Shown one piece after another: positions 10,815 through 22,003 of a stretch of DNA of 64,000 nucleotides. The number at the start of each line of letters is the position of its first letter. Position 1 is the first letter of the stretch. The DNA is taken from positions 1,007,001 to 1,071,000 of the forward strand of contig NC_134571.1 in assembly GCF_050947875.1 (NCBI RefSeq), read 5' to 3'. A program made the translations under genes and the position numbers. This stretch comes from Dermacentor variabilis (lineage: Eukaryota; Arthropoda; Arachnida; Ixodida; Ixodidae). The notes beneath the pieces were generated by a model. It did no database searches. It was not told the DNA's origin and worked only from the letters and a program-made list of their open reading frames with translations.

Positions 10815-10938
10815 CTGCTTCATCTTGATAGTAGAACAGATGAACCCTGTTTGACTGGAGCACGACAAAGCCTTCACCCATGAAGCGTGGTGGTTCATCA
10901 GGTACACCTATGTACTTTGGGCTGGGAGCCAACATAAC
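10815..10938 (-). CDS. BLTP1: BLTP1 (KIAA1109/tweek) exon 6, last exon in window
   Basis: On the minus strand, an acceptor TTGTCCTTAG ends at 10939 and the exon opens in phase 0 with VMLAPSPKY, continuing through PPRFMGEGFVVLQS to FYYQDEA. Human BLTP1, as I remember it, has VMLVPSPRY, PPRLMGEGFVVMQ and YYMDEP in the same order. The donor GTAGGT starts at 10814 and leaves one base of the next codon. Length is 124 nt, residues about 249-289 of the assembled protein. This part belongs to the beginning of the repeated beta-groove that carries phospholipids between membranes. The following exon (human PCWGLDIVCGKGTDFNYGPW region) was not found to the left, so the gene leaves the window. Confidence 0.9.
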
Positions 10939-12011
10939 CTAAGGACAAGAAAATTTTCATGTGAAAGAAAAAACTGACACCATGATAATCCACAAAAATC
11001 AGCCAGTAGCAAACATGCTTCATGCAAGATTTCTGCTCCGATGACAGCAGAGAAAGTTACAATTAGAGGTGTGCAAATACTCGTATCTCAATAAATCGAA
11101 CAATGAATGTCCACATAATTCAATTCGCAAATCGAATATCTACTATTCGATTTTTGAATCATTCAGTATATTCGGTGTAAAGACCCTTGCAGTGTCCCAT
11201 GTGGCATGCTCTGCAGAGGGCCTTGTTCTCCATATCGCACAAGCGAGTGCCTCATGGTATGCAAGGGGTCTAGCTAGTAACATGGCCAAGCTACAAATCC
11301 ACTTAAGTGCAAGCACACACAGAAAAACAGGACACAGCAAAGCAACTAATAAGACGCAAGGGGGTAAGTTTCAGTTAGCTGAGTGCACCATGGCACAGCA
11401 GCCAAGCCAAACATGCGAATTGTACGTCGTTGTTTGAGGAACACCTCTCCCACTAAGGCCACATCGCCAGTACGAAGTATCAATGCGGGACACGCCAACA
11501 ACACATGATGGGCCAAGCGCACACTGCTAGGCCTGACAGAACTGCATCATCAGAACTGCATATTAGGCCTGACAGAACTGCACGACCAGAGGATATGGTA
11601 CACAGTTTCCAAATGGCTGACCGTGAATATGCGCAAGCCTGAACTGGACTGGATTAGCTCAGTGACAATTTAGCTCATTTAGCTTTTGGAATGATAGGAA
11701 ATGTGACGAAACTCTTCACATAATTAAATGGCAACTGCCACTTGACATTCACCATAACTACTCTTCGCCATAGCCTCCGAGACTGCACAATGCGGCACGT
11801 CCTAGAGCAGCTTCTCTCATTTATGGCATGGATGTAGCAGCATTCCCACCATTGCATGTGCAGCACCATGATTTTATGACATAAATTTACAAGCTTTAAA
11901 TTCTGTGAAAAATGATCTGATATTCAATTTGATACACGAGTGTTTTCTTACAGCAAAGCTGTTAAGGGCTAGTTTCCACAGGTTTGTGTCCATGTGTACA
12001 CACAAAATCAT

Positions 12012-12185
12012 GAAGATGTTACAATGCCGGGCTGACCCATGGTGGAGGTGAAGCAGGCGTTAAGCACTCCCCATAAATGGGCCGATCCGGAAGATAGTGC
12101 AATACCGGGCCGACCCGCAGCAGAGGTGAAGCAGGCGTTAGGCACTCCCCATGCGTGGCCAGATCCCGAAGATAGTGCAAAACTG
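12012..12185. repeat. 78-bp tandem duplication in LTR-like sequence
   Basis: Two units (12012-12089 and 12090-12167) and the start of a third each begin GAAGAT and contain CCGGG(C/T)(T/C)GACCC and GGTGAAGCAGGCGTTA. A further CCGGGCTGACCC lies at 12457-12468. An AATAAA at about 12405 sits between, in GC-rich sequence running to about 12500. The layout resembles a solo or decayed LTR with internal repeats, but I could not define its ends or a target duplication. Confidence 0.55.
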
Positions 12186-12559
12186 TGTGATGCGCAAGGG
12201 CCACAGCAAGCGAGCCCAAGACCCGCGATGAGGAGCCACGGTTCTCGGAGGCCAAGCGGGGGATCAACAGTAGTTGACTGAGCAGAGAGGATGTGGCGCG
12301 AGTGCGGGGAAGACAGCGGCAGGAGTGAGTGAGTGTGCGGGGAGGAGAGGGGCGAATGGGGGGACTCGGAGGGTGGTTGTGTGGTGTGCATGGTTGGCTT
12401 GCGGAAATAAAGGACAAGTTCGGGATGAACGTGTGGAGTGTCGTCGAGCGCGACAACCGGGCTGACCCGTGACCGACCCGCAGCCCAAACAGGGTCTGTG
12501 AATCTGGGCCTGCTTTTACTTCACATGTTCTAGCTAACACATCAGTAAACTTGCCCACC

Positions 12560-14287
12560 GCCAGCTCATCCAGCAAATATCGCGCTCTAATACCGACAAC
12601 CTATCAATTGTATTCACGAATATCAGAAGTATCCTTAATAAGTGAACTGATTTGTCGTCCAATACCAATTCCTGTTCAGCAGACATCATCCTCACTGAAA
12701 CGTGGCTGTTGGCTAAAATATAAGATAGCAAAATCTTCAACTGCGAGAAAGCCTATACTATTTATAGGTATGACTGTGACATTCACTCCGGAGGGGGCGT
12801 ATTGGTTGCCGTCAGTGACTCACTTGTGTCTTCACCTGTTGCTATTGCGTCCCCTCTGGAATTAGTTTGTGTATGCATTCAAGCTGGCTATCGAGAATTT
12901 CTGTTCAGCGCATGCTATCGGCCTCCCACTGCATCTATGTCGTTTTGTAATGAATTACATGATGCACTTAACAGCGTAACCATTCGATTCCCCAGCCTGC
13001 CATTGTTTCTCTTGGGTGATTTTAATTACCCTGCCATTATGTGGAGCAACCCGGCTACTGTTCCTAAACATAATTATTCTGAGTGCGTTAATTTTCTGAC
13101 CCTCTGTAGTGATTTTAAACTAAACCATTTTGTTCTTCAACCAACTAGAACCACTGTATCAGTCTCCAACATTCTTGATCTTGTTTTGACCAACATGCCT
13201 GACATAGCTAGCCCTCTCACTTACCTCCCTGGTATAATTGATCATTCTTTGATCCACTTTACAAATCAAAGTTAGGACCTTATCCGACAAAAAGCATAAA
13301 ATGTTTCGTGATTACGGTCGAGCAGACGTGACGTCGATAATAGCCGAAATGCAATCGTTCTTCCTTGATTTTGTGTGTGATTTCTCTAGGCCCACAGTTG
13401 AGGAAAACTGGTGCCTCTATAAAAATAAACTGGTTTCTTTAGTCCAGCGCTTCACACCACAGCGAAAGATCCTTTCTGACCCACGGTCGCCCTGGTTTAC
13501 TGCTGCTCTAAAACGGCTTTCAAACAAATAGAAACGTCTTTTTTGTCATGCTAAGCGAACCAATAACCCTGATCATTGGGCTGCCTATTTCCAAGTAAAC
13601 ATGCAGTACAATAACAGCATCAAGCATGCCAAGGTTTTGTTTTTCAACACTACTTTACCGAAAATGTTGCAAACTAACCCGCGCAAATTCTGGAACATTG
13701 TCAGTGGCTCGGAGAATCGTCCTATCCAACTTGCACGTGTTGATAATAATTTAGTCCCTCCTTCACAGTGCTGCTCAGTGTTTAACGATGCGTTTGTTTC
13801 TTTTTTTCTGTAAAACCACACGCTTCTTTTCCATGTTTTTACGACCATAATTTTCCTCCTATGCATTGCATCATCGTTGATTCTGTAGGCATTGGTAAAC
13901 TCATTAGTAATATTAAAATTTCACCTTTGTCTGGTGTGATTCAATTACGTCAAAAATATTGAAAATGACCGAACTGTACTCCTCTGTTATCTTGTCCAAC
14001 ATTTTTGCTCTATCTTTAGAGTGCTCATCAATTCCCAATGATTGGAGGATAGGGAAGGTGGTTCCTGTCCATAAGTCAGGTAATGTACATCTTCCCGACA
14101 ATTACAGACCCATATCGCTTACAAGCATCCCATGTAAGCTTCTTGAGCACGTTATTTATTCTCATTTCATCAAATTTCTAGAGGAAAATTCTTTCTTCAC
14201 TAACTCCCAGCATGGTTTCAGGAATATGCTTTCCTGTGAAACGCAGCTACAATCTTTTACTAATGATCTCTTTATAAATAAAGACAT
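12560..14287 (+). pseudogene. LINE copy 2, endonuclease and RT N-terminal part
   Basis: CR1/L2-like ORF2, broken by several stops and frameshifts. Recognisable pieces are FTNIRSI and TETWLL near 12600-12710, GGGVLVAVSDS, LLGDFNYPAIMW and the catalytic IIDHSLIHF (12802-13275). A middle part follows at 13301-13813 and the RT start at 13959-14287, with WRIGKVVPVHKSG, NYRPISLTSIPCKL and SQHGFR. The sequence is interrupted at 14287 by a Penelope insertion and resumes at 17866 in the same order, with an 11-bp duplication at the junctions. Confidence 0.82.
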
Positions 14288-14386
14288 TATGCAAAAAAGA
14301 AGTGAGGCGTGCAGACAGGACACAAGAGTAGAGAGGCGGACAACACGAACGCCGACTATCAACTGAAGGGAGCACTGAGGCGAAAG

Positions 14387-14627
14387 ATAATAATAATAAT
14401 ATTTGGGGTTTTACGTGCCAAAACCACTTTCTGATTATGAGGCACGCCATAGTGGAGGATACCGGAAATTTTGACCACCTGGGGTTCTTTAACGTGCACC
14501 TAAATCTAAGCACACGGGTGTTTTCGCATTTCGCCCCCATCGAAATGCGGCCGCCGTGGCCGGGATTCGATCCCGCGACCTCGTGCTCAGCAGCCCAACA
14601 CCATAGCCACTGAACAACCACGGCGGG
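14387..14627 (-). mobile_element. Ruka-type tRNA-derived SINE, full length
   Basis: A 241-bp element with target duplication TGAGGCGAAAG at 14376-14386 and 14628-14638. Read on the minus strand it begins CCGCCGTGGTTG. It has pol III A-box (GTGGCTATGG) and B-box-like (GGGATCGAATCCC) sequences in its tRNA-like head, then the body with AAGAACCCCAGGTGG, and ends in ATT/TAT triplets. It interrupts the 3' untranslated part of the minus-strand Penelope copy. The name is from memory of the tick SINE; the SINE nature is clear from the five copies here. Confidence 0.88.
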
Positions 14628-14689
14628 TGAGGCGAAAGAAGAAGACACAAAACTCATCTGCGCATGCTCAGGAATGGTAACACCACGTG

Positions 14690-15319
14690 TCAGTCGGGTA
14701 CACGTGCCGGTCTACGTGAGAGATTACTGTTAAGACACCTAATCTCTTCCTTATGTAAAGTAATCGAAGGCTGACTCACGCACGCACTTCCACCATTAAA
14801 GATATGCCATGCCTCTACCATAAGACGCGTATCTTCATTCTTATGCCTGTACAATATCGCGCATTCATCTAACTCTGGCATGCAGTTACAATCTCGGCAA
14901 TGTAGCGAAAGATTAGAAGGCGACCCACCGGTTAACGACCTTTTATGTTCCATTAGCCTCTGATTGATACACCGTCCCGTTTGCCCTACGTAGAACTGGC
15001 CACAGCTAAGGGGAATTTTATACACCACACCCATACGACAGTCAGTAAAACTGTTGTTCTTATTGTGCTTCACTGGACAAATATCTGTTCGTTTTTTGCC
15101 TTTTACCCGCTCCGTTTTATTCTGTACGGCAGCACATATCTTACCTAGCTTATTGGGAGCAGTGAAAGCAACATTAACATCATATCTACTTGCAACTTTT
15201 TTAAGCCTGTGCGACACTGAATGAATATACGGAATAGCCACTACTCTTTTTTTTCTACTACTGCTTTCTGTAATCACATCCGTCCCTCTCGAAACCGACT
15301 TCTTTAGGCGCTCAGCCAC
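14690..15319 (-). CDS. Penelope GIY-YIG endonuclease domain, minus copy
   Basis: An undamaged 209-codon frame. It encodes a basic linker with two KK-rich patches and then the GIY-YIG nuclease, whose core is VVYKIPLSCGQFYVGQTGR followed by INQRLMEHKR. Cys/His pairs (HCRDCNC) follow, and the frame ends RRPARVPD. In Penelope elements this domain nicks target DNA and is fused to the RT; here it overlaps the RT frame by 8 nt in another register, so one frameshift near 15315 separates them. The start given is the first available and probably lies inside the original polyprotein. Confidence 0.85.
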   Translation of the reverse strand: MAERLKKSVSRGTDVITESSSRKKRVVAIPYIHSVSHRLKKVASRYDVNVAFTAPNKLGKICAAVQNKTERVKGKKRTDICPVKHNKNNSFTDCRMGVVYKIPLSCGQFYVGQTGRCINQRLMEHKRSLTGGSPSNLSLHCRDCNCMPELDECAILYRHKNEDTRLMVEAWHIFNGGSACVSQPSITLHKEEIRCLNSNLSRRPARVPD

Positions 15320-15870
15320 CAGTGGCCACCGCTACACTAGGATAACCTGCTTCTAATAGGCACCGGACCTGCGCATTAAAACTGGCGCTCATTTTGTGCA
15401 TGCAAGATCTGGTGAGGGAAGACTTAAGGCACGACATGGCAATTCCGTATTTTACTAATTTAGAATGCTTGGATTGAAAGCTTAGCAACGGCTTCGAAGA
15501 TCTTGGGGAGTACTGCCAACAAACGTGGTTTTGTTCAAAGATCAAGGAAATGTCAAGAAACTGAATTACGCGTCGCTGAGGAAATTCCTTGGTAAACTTT
15601 AATCCTCCCCCATAAAGTTTAACTTGATCACTTACTGAGGTAGCAGCGCAATCGAATTCTTCCCTATTGCAAAAAATCAGGTAATCATCAACATACCGAA
15701 ATATCTTGATAACGCTATCACCTAAGGCTTTCTCTAAGCAGTTGTCAACCTTAGTCAGGTAAATGTTGCTGAGAATAGGGGCAACCTTTGAGCCAATACA
15801 AATGCCTGATTTCTGCAGGAAAACGCCATCTCTCCATCCAATCAGCGTCGACTTCAAGTACATTGAAAGA
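15312..15870 (-). pseudogene. Penelope reverse transcriptase C-terminal half, minus copy
   Basis: Homology to the plus copy begins at MYLKSTLIGW (about 15863), so the N-terminal fingers and first catalytic Asp are missing. The catalytic box FRYVDDYLIFC is intact, followed by KLYGGGLKFTKE and FLDISL, both conserved among Penelope RTs. The frame stays open to 15312, where a frameshift leads into the nuclease. Truncation coincides with the inverted junction to the plus copy. Confidence 0.82.
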
Positions 15871-15929
15871 ATAAACATAAGAATAAAATAAACTAACATA
15901 ACATAAACATAAGAATAAAGCATAAACTT

Positions 15930-17664
15930 AGACCAGTAATATCTGACAAGGAAGGTTATATCATAATTATGCCAGATGACATGTTTTGAGAAAAAGCGAT
16001 TTCAGCCATAGAAAATAATTTACAGCCAGTAAAACTCAAGCCTTCGGTAGTTAAGCAACGTGCGGTTGACCTCTTGTCAAGACATAATCTTGATAGGCTT
16101 GTCTGTAATGTCAAGAAAGCTAAATCCCTAACTTTAGAACTGTTTTTCTCGGCCAAGACCCATAAACAAGAAATTCCTTTTCGTGCTATAGTGTCAGAGA
16201 AAGGGACGTGGCAGGTCTGTGTCGCCAGTTACCTACAGAACTGCTTAGCTTCACTAGTTTTTTCAGCCCCCTTTTGCTTACGTAATTCTCAGGCACTAGT
16301 TCAGTATTTGAGAGAGGAAAATCCTGGTGATTGTACAGCTTTTAGTATGGATATCGAAGACCTGTATTATTCCTTGCCGCATGACGGGTTACTAAATTCT
16401 GCAAATGAGTGCATTAAAGAACAAGTGTAAGAATCGGATTTTATTGACAGATGCGGTGTTTCCACGGGAGCTTTTCTAGAAATTCTTTCAATGTACTTGA
16501 AGTCGACACTGATTGGATGTAGAGATGGCGTTTTTTTGCAGAAATCAGGCATTTGTATTGGCTCAAAGGTTGCCGTATTCTTAGCAACATTTACCTGAGT
16601 AAGGTTGACAACTGCTTAGAGAAAGCCTTAGGTGATAGCGTTATCAAGATATTTCGGTATGCTGATGATTACCTGATTTTTTGCAATAGGGAAGAATTCG
16701 ATTGCACTGCTACCTCAGTAAGTGATCAAGTTAAACTTTATGGGGGAGGATTAAAGTTTACCAAGGAATTTCCTCAGCGACGCGTAATTCAGTTTCTTGA
16801 CATTTCCTTGATCTTCGAACAAAACCATGTTTGTTGGCAGTACTCCCCAAGATCTTCGAAGCCGTTGCTAAGCTTTCAATCCAAGCATTCTAAATAAGTA
16901 AAAAACGGAATTGCCATGTCGTGTCTTAAGTCTTCCCTCACCAGATCTTGCATGCACAAAATGAGCGCCAGTTTTAATGCGCAGGTCCGGTGCCTATTAG
17001 AAGCAGGTTATCCTAGTGTAGCGGTGGCCACTGGTGGCTGAGCACCTAAAGAAGTCGGTTTCGAGAGGGACGGACGTGATTACAGAAAGCAGTAGTAGCA
17101 AAAAAAAGAGTAGTGGCTATTCCGTATATTCATTCAGTGTCGCACAGGCTTAAAAAAGGTGCAAGTAGATATGATGTTAATGTTGCTTTCACCGCTCCCA
17201 ATAAGCTAGGTAAGATATGTGCTGCCGTACAGAATAAAAAGGAGCGGGTAAAAGGCAAAAAATGAACAGATATTTGTCCAGTGAAGCACAATAAGAACAA
17301 CAGTTTTACTGACTGTCGTATGGGTGTGGTGTGTAAAATTCCCCTTAGCTGTGGCCAGTTCTACGTAGGGCAAACGGGACGGTGTATCAATCAGAGGCTA
17401 ATGGAACATAAAAGGTGGTTAACCGGTGGGTCGCCTTCTAATCTTTCGCTACATTGCCGAGATTGTAACTGCACGCCAGAGTTAGATGCATGCGCGATAT
17501 TGTACAGGCATAAGAATGAAGATACGCGTCTTATGGTAGAGGCATGGCATATCTTTAATGGTGGAAGTGCGTGCGTGAGTCAGCCTTCGATTACTTTACA
17601 TAAGGAAGAGATTAAGTGTCTTAACAGTTATCTCTCACGTAGACCGGCACGTGTACCCGACTGA
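15930..17664 (+). pseudogene. Penelope RT and GIY-YIG endonuclease, plus copy, decayed
   Basis: Pieces in order are: a start around SDKEGYIIIMPDDM with a stop soon after; LFFSAKTHKQEIPFRAIVSEKG and the first catalytic motif FSMDIEDLYYSLP (16074-16430); FRYADDYLIFC (16553-16897), where the minus copy has YVDD; and the nuclease core VVCKIPLSCGQFYVGQTGR (17281-17664). At least three frame breaks separate them, including a stop at 16428-16430. The copy extends further 5' than its minus-strand partner. The 3' untranslated region and tail run to 17854. Confidence 0.85.
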
Positions 17665-17865
17665 CACGTGGTGTTACCATTCCTGAGCATGCGCAGATGA
17701 GTTTTGTGTCTTCTTCTTTCGCCTCAGTGCTCCCTTCAGTTGATAGTCGGCGTTCGTGTTGTCCACCTCTCTACTCTTGTGTCCTGTCTGCATGCCTCAC
17801 TTCTTTTTTGCGTAATGAACCCTTACCAACTAGCTCAGCTTTCTGTCGTTCTAAAATAAAGACAT

Positions 17866-19079
17866 CAGCTTTGACACTGATTGCATATTCTTGGATTTTG
17901 CTAAAGCTTTACATGGGGTGGCGCATGACTTACTTCTTTTTAAATTAAGCAAACTTAACTTAGACGCCAAGGTATTCCACTGGATTAAAGATTTTCTTTC
18001 TGACAGCACCCAATTTGTGACTGCTCACAACTGTTCATCTACTTTTTCGCCTGTCTCATCTGGTATCCCACAAGGATCAGTGTTGGGACCCTTACTCTTT
18101 CTTATTTACATTAGTGACTTCCCTGACTGCATCACATTTTCATCAATATTGTTAATTTTTTGCCGACGATTGCATTCTCTATAAAAAACTTGCACAACCC
18201 TTTGATCAGCATGACCTTCAAGAAGATCTTAACCACTTGTCCTCATGGTACAATAAATGGATGATGCGGCTCAACATCAAGCAGTGTAAAAGCATGCGAA
18301 TATCTTGACGGGGCCACACTATTAGCATCGAGTATTTTCTTGATGGCATCCAACTACATCCTGCGACATTATACAGGTACCTCGGCATCCACATCAGTTC
18401 TGATCTTTCTTGGCGCATACATGTTAACTATGTTACTAACAATGCAAACCACATGCTGGAATACTTCCTACACAATTTTACATGAGCACCATCATCTGCA
18501 AAACTACATCATTATAAAACTCTAGTTCGCCCTAAATTAGATTACGCATGCGCTATCTGGGACGCCAAAAACACTACACTTTCAGAAATTAGTGAATCCA
18601 CCCAGAATCATGCAGCACTTTTCACTCTATCAAATTACTCTCAGCATGCCAGCGTATCATACTGAAAGCAACATTTGCCGTACCTGAACTATCTTTGCAC
18701 TGTAAATGCTCTCGCCTTTCACTGTTCCACAAAATCTATCATTATAATCCGATTTTAAAGACTTTCTTTTTTCCACTCCCGTCTACGTGTCATCGCATTC
18801 AGATCATAACTATAAAGTTGGTGTGCCACCTTGTCGGACTAATTCCTACAGCGAATCTTTCATTCCAAAGACTAGCAAAGAGTAGAACCACCTTCCCTTT
18901 CATTGCCGACATCACCGACATCAACAGTTTCAAGACTGCCATTCATGGAACCTTATGCTAACTTGTTTTTTTTTACTTGATATAACTGTATTTTTTCTCT
19001 CTTTTACTGTGCAAATATCTTTATTAACTACTCCTTCCTTTAAGGCCCTCGGGCCTTGGAAGTATGCTAAATAAATAAA
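17866..19079 (+). pseudogene. LINE copy 2, RT C-terminal part and 3' end
   Basis: Continues the LINE cut at 14287. It reads [30 protein letters not shown] and, after a frameshift, [10 protein letters not shown], then WYNKWMMRLNI, RYLGIHISSDL and LVRPKLDYACAIWD, with several breaks. The end is CTAAATAAATAAAT at about 19066-19079, the same type of tail as the other LINEs here. It lies only about 290 bp from the 5' splice site of BLTP1 exon 5. Confidence 0.82.
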
Positions 19080-19368
19080 TCGATTTGTCTGGCAAGGCAC
19101 ACCTTACACAGCTGCAAACATCACTGGCCTTGATAACAGCAACAGCTATAAGCAGGCTGTGTGCCAGAGAAAAGCCACTGCTCGTCATTCGCAACCCTCG
19201 ACCAGACTTGCTCTGCAGTTCAGCGATTGCCGGACTGTAGCCACGGCTGCTGCTTCAAGACTTTGTTGTAATGTGTTTTACACTTGTTACTTATTGAAAG
19301 AATTAAGCAGCATATGTTGGTACTTTAAGTTGGAATTTGCCACTTCATTATCCCCCAGCCTCACTTGC

Positions 19369-19530
19369 CTTGAAGCTGTCAAGCCGGCAATCAAGTGTGT
19401 GCTGAAACAAGTCAATCCTGGATGCAGCAGCTCTTGTCTTGTACGTAGCATGGCCTTCTTCAAAACGAATTGATATCGTTGTCGGGAGAAGACGATTTCC
19501 AAATACCAAGCGGCCAGTTGATACTTCCAG
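19369..19530 (-). CDS. BLTP1: BLTP1 exon 5
   Basis: The acceptor GTTGTCATTGCAG ends at 19531. The exon, 162 nt in phase 0 at both ends, reads LEVSTGRLVFGNRLLP and ends LDCRLDSFK. Human BLTP1 has VSTGRLAFGNHYQP and ends KLENVRVM across the next junction, so the frame and the two splice sites are well fixed. Residues are about 195-248. The donor is GC (AAG|GCAAGT), not GT. A GT four bases downstream (CAA|GTGAGG) would shift the frame into the phase-0 exon 6, so GC use is the better reading. The strong match to GCAAGT is typical of functional GC donors. Confidence 0.92.
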
Positions 19531-20574
19531 CTGCAATGACAACATAATAAACACTGACGCTGGCTGCAAAGAATACACTGCTGCACAAAACTCAATTCAT
19601 AAGACTAGAAGAGAGCATAAAACTGTGAATAACAGAATTGCAACAGGTCTTTTGCACCACGGTGACATACGTTCCCATAATATCGCTGCTTCAGGTGCAA
19701 AACGTAGTAGAAAGACACCGTAAACATTAGCTACATACCTTGGCAAAGCCTCTGCTGCAGTGTGGTGCCATACACTTTATGAATAGTGGCTGCTGCCTCC
19801 AAAATTTTTGTGACCACCTTTTGTCTTTCTTAACAATCTTGTGATAACACGACACATAAGGTGATTCAGACAAGCTGACAAACACTAAGCAAGCTTGCGA
19901 TCACATTTTCCATGACCTTGGAGGCACGCACATGAGGCTTCAAACAAAACGCTTTACAAATAAGTGCAACATTGCAAGCAACATCAGAAAGGTGCAATGG
20001 AAACACAGGCAGGGAGATTGACATTCCTACAGGATAAAAGGCAATATATATTCTTTTTATGAAAACTTGAAATGTCAACCAGCCATGCCCGGCCAGTCTT
20101 GCATGGAACAACCCTTCTGTGCATTTCGTATACTCTTTGTACCTTTGTGCACATGAAATGACAACCAAGTGTTCAACAATGTGGAAAGAGCATTGTTAGA
20201 CAAGATCCTGTGCCATTCTTTCTTTAAAGGGACAGAACAGACAACCTTTTAGTGCAACACAAATCCTACCAGCCAGTGTCCAATCCAATGCAGAATACAT
20301 TGTGGAACAATTTTTTATCACAATTTTTCACCTGTAGCCGCAATCATGTATATGTAGTCCTATGCTGGAAACAGTGTGTGGTGGTGATTTTACACTGACA
20401 TGAGAAAAAAAATGGGATGACAAGAGCAATCTTAGCCATAAGAAATCATTCTTTTGATCATGAAGCGAACACTCATGCTGTTCATGCTTTTTAAACTGCT
20501 AAATTATTTCTACAAAAGCAACATGCTTTTGTGGTTTCCGGTCTGACTGCTTCGGCCATCTTTATCCAAGCCAA

Positions 20575-20774
20575 ACTGAGCACGAGGTCGCGGGATCGAA
20601 TCCCGGCCACGGCGGCCGCATTTCGATGGGGGCGAAATGCGAAAACACCCGTGTGCTTAGATTTAGGTGCACGTTAAAGAACCCCAGGTGGTCAAAATTT
20701 CCGGAGTCCTCCACTACGGCGTGCCTCATAATCAGAAAGTGGTTTTGGCACGTAAAACCCCAAATATTATATTA
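20575..20774 (+). mobile_element. Ruka-type SINE, slightly 5'-truncated
   Basis: Target duplication TTATCCAAGCCAA lies at 20562-20574 and 20775-20787. The element starts within the tRNA-like head, just before GAGCACGAGGTCGCGGG, so the A box is lost and the B box kept. It ends in CCCCAAATATTATATTA. The 13-bp perfect duplication shows target-primed insertion with incomplete 5' extension. Confidence 0.9.
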
Positions 20775-21837
20775 TTATCCAAGCCAAGTTCTTTATCTAA
20801 GCCATGTTTTCAAAAACAAAACTACGGCTTGACATTCGTTGTGTTGGTGCTGCGCACCTTTAATTTTCGAAACATGTCATTTGTTAGATGCTTTGATGAC
20901 AGCATGTATACCGAAGAGCAATGGAGAAGATGCAAGCACAAGGCGGCAATGAGCAACTGATGGCCTCTTTCCACTGCCTTTTCCTGTTGGCATCGGTGAG
21001 TATCAAGTGGTAGGATATGCCAGCAATGCTCTCTGGTGGTGCTGGCACTCGTTTATGGCCCAATTAGCAAACAGAGTTTCGTATGTCACAGGGAGACCAC
21101 AAAATTTGGGGCACTTGCAAACTCACACAGCAGTTGTCTACCAAGTTTCCATTTCAAAATTCCCTGTGTTTTCCAGGTTTTCACAGAGTGCATTTGCAAA
21201 ATTCCCAGAGTGACACACAGAACTTTGTTTTATGTCAAGACGGGCTGACACAATGCTGCCCGATGCTGTCACTCTCTAGTTACCACATTAAAAAATAAAA
21301 AAATGAATTAATCCAGCTTGAATAGCAAGGAATAGTGTTTATATTATTTAAAAAGAAAACAGCAGGGAGGGGTTAGTAAAATGCACAATGAATGAAATAG
21401 CTTCAGAAAAAATGGTAAAGCCCATTGCAAATCGAGTCAAACATCGAAGCAAATATTTTTGAATATGAGCTATTTCTATCAACTGATAGCAAGTTAATTG
21501 GTATGAGGCCCAAACTTTGTCACAAGTGAGATTCTTTCTCAGCAGCTGGAAAGTCACCATCAACTGTCCTGACACACTCTTAGCCCATGCAAAGTGCCTC
21601 AGTGTTGCCTTTCACTGTTTCAAAGGCTTTATTTTGGTTCGGATGAGGGACACCTGCATCTCAGCGTCAGCCAACACTTTGTTTCTTGAGCTCAACTTCC
21701 TTCAAAGAAGCAGCGGCACGCTTCCTTTGCCATTCATTCCTCAAAGCGTCGGTCCTTTGTGTACTCATCCATGTTCCACGGCACGTTCGTCCCACGGACC
21801 ATTTGAAGCATCCTCTTGGTCGGCAGCACAGTCCATG

Positions 21838-22003
21838 TCCAATTTTTCGGACTCCCTAGGGGCCGCAAAGACACTCGAAAAATTGGACAATTCGAAAAAA
21901 TGCATGCTTGTCTTTTACTGCCCTCAAAGGCTCAAATCATCGCAGGCACATCTGAAAAAGCTCTGAAGGCCAGCCAGTACACTTATTATGCATATCGGAG
22001 CTC
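21838..22003 (+). repeat. Unnamed interspersed repeat, copy 1
   Basis: Shares CCCTAGGGGCCG, an A-rich segment, GCACATC(T/C)GAAA, AGCTCTGAAG and CCAGTACACTTATTA, in order, with 25138-25310 in the opposite orientation. No terminal repeat or coding frame is apparent; the class is unknown. Confidence 0.6.

Larger units (their letters stand above)
14288..17854. mobile_element. Head-to-head Penelope-like insertion in LINE copy 2
   Basis: The target duplication AATAAAGACAT lies at 14277-14287 and 17855-17865. Inside are two partial Penelope copies, 5' ends facing each other: one on the minus strand (14288 to about 15870), one on the plus strand (about 15930-17854). Both outer ends are Penelope 3' ends; the right one adds the tail CCTTACCAACTAGC, and the left one stops without it. 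The 15870-15930 junction is AT-rich, with repeated AACATAAGAATAAA. Such inverted partial copies are known for Penelope elements. The minus copy is better preserved. Confidence 0.85.
10939..19368 (-). other. BLTP1: BLTP1 intron 5 (GC-AG), 8.4 kb
   Basis: The donor reads AAG|GCAAGTGAGG on the minus strand at 19368, and the acceptor is CCTTAG at 10940-10939. About 6.5 kb of it (12.56-19.08 kb) is one LINE with a nested Penelope insertion and SINE. Positions 11067-11160 hold an AT-rich element beginning GGTGTGCAAATACTC that recurs at 37990 and, inverted, near 40830. The stretch 11165-12010 shows no feature I can name. Confidence 0.8.

Noticed and set aside
12008..12576. Long overlapping minus-strand frames rich in Ser, Pro and His
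   Set aside because: They lie over the 78-bp tandem repeat and LTR-like GC-rich sequence; the Pro/His repeats follow from the DNA repeat and no domain is recognisable.
19361..19366. Alternative GT donor (CAA|GTGAGG) for BLTP1 exon 5
   Set aside because: It would add four bases and shift the frame against the phase-0 exon 6, whereas the GC donor keeps the conserved reading frame.
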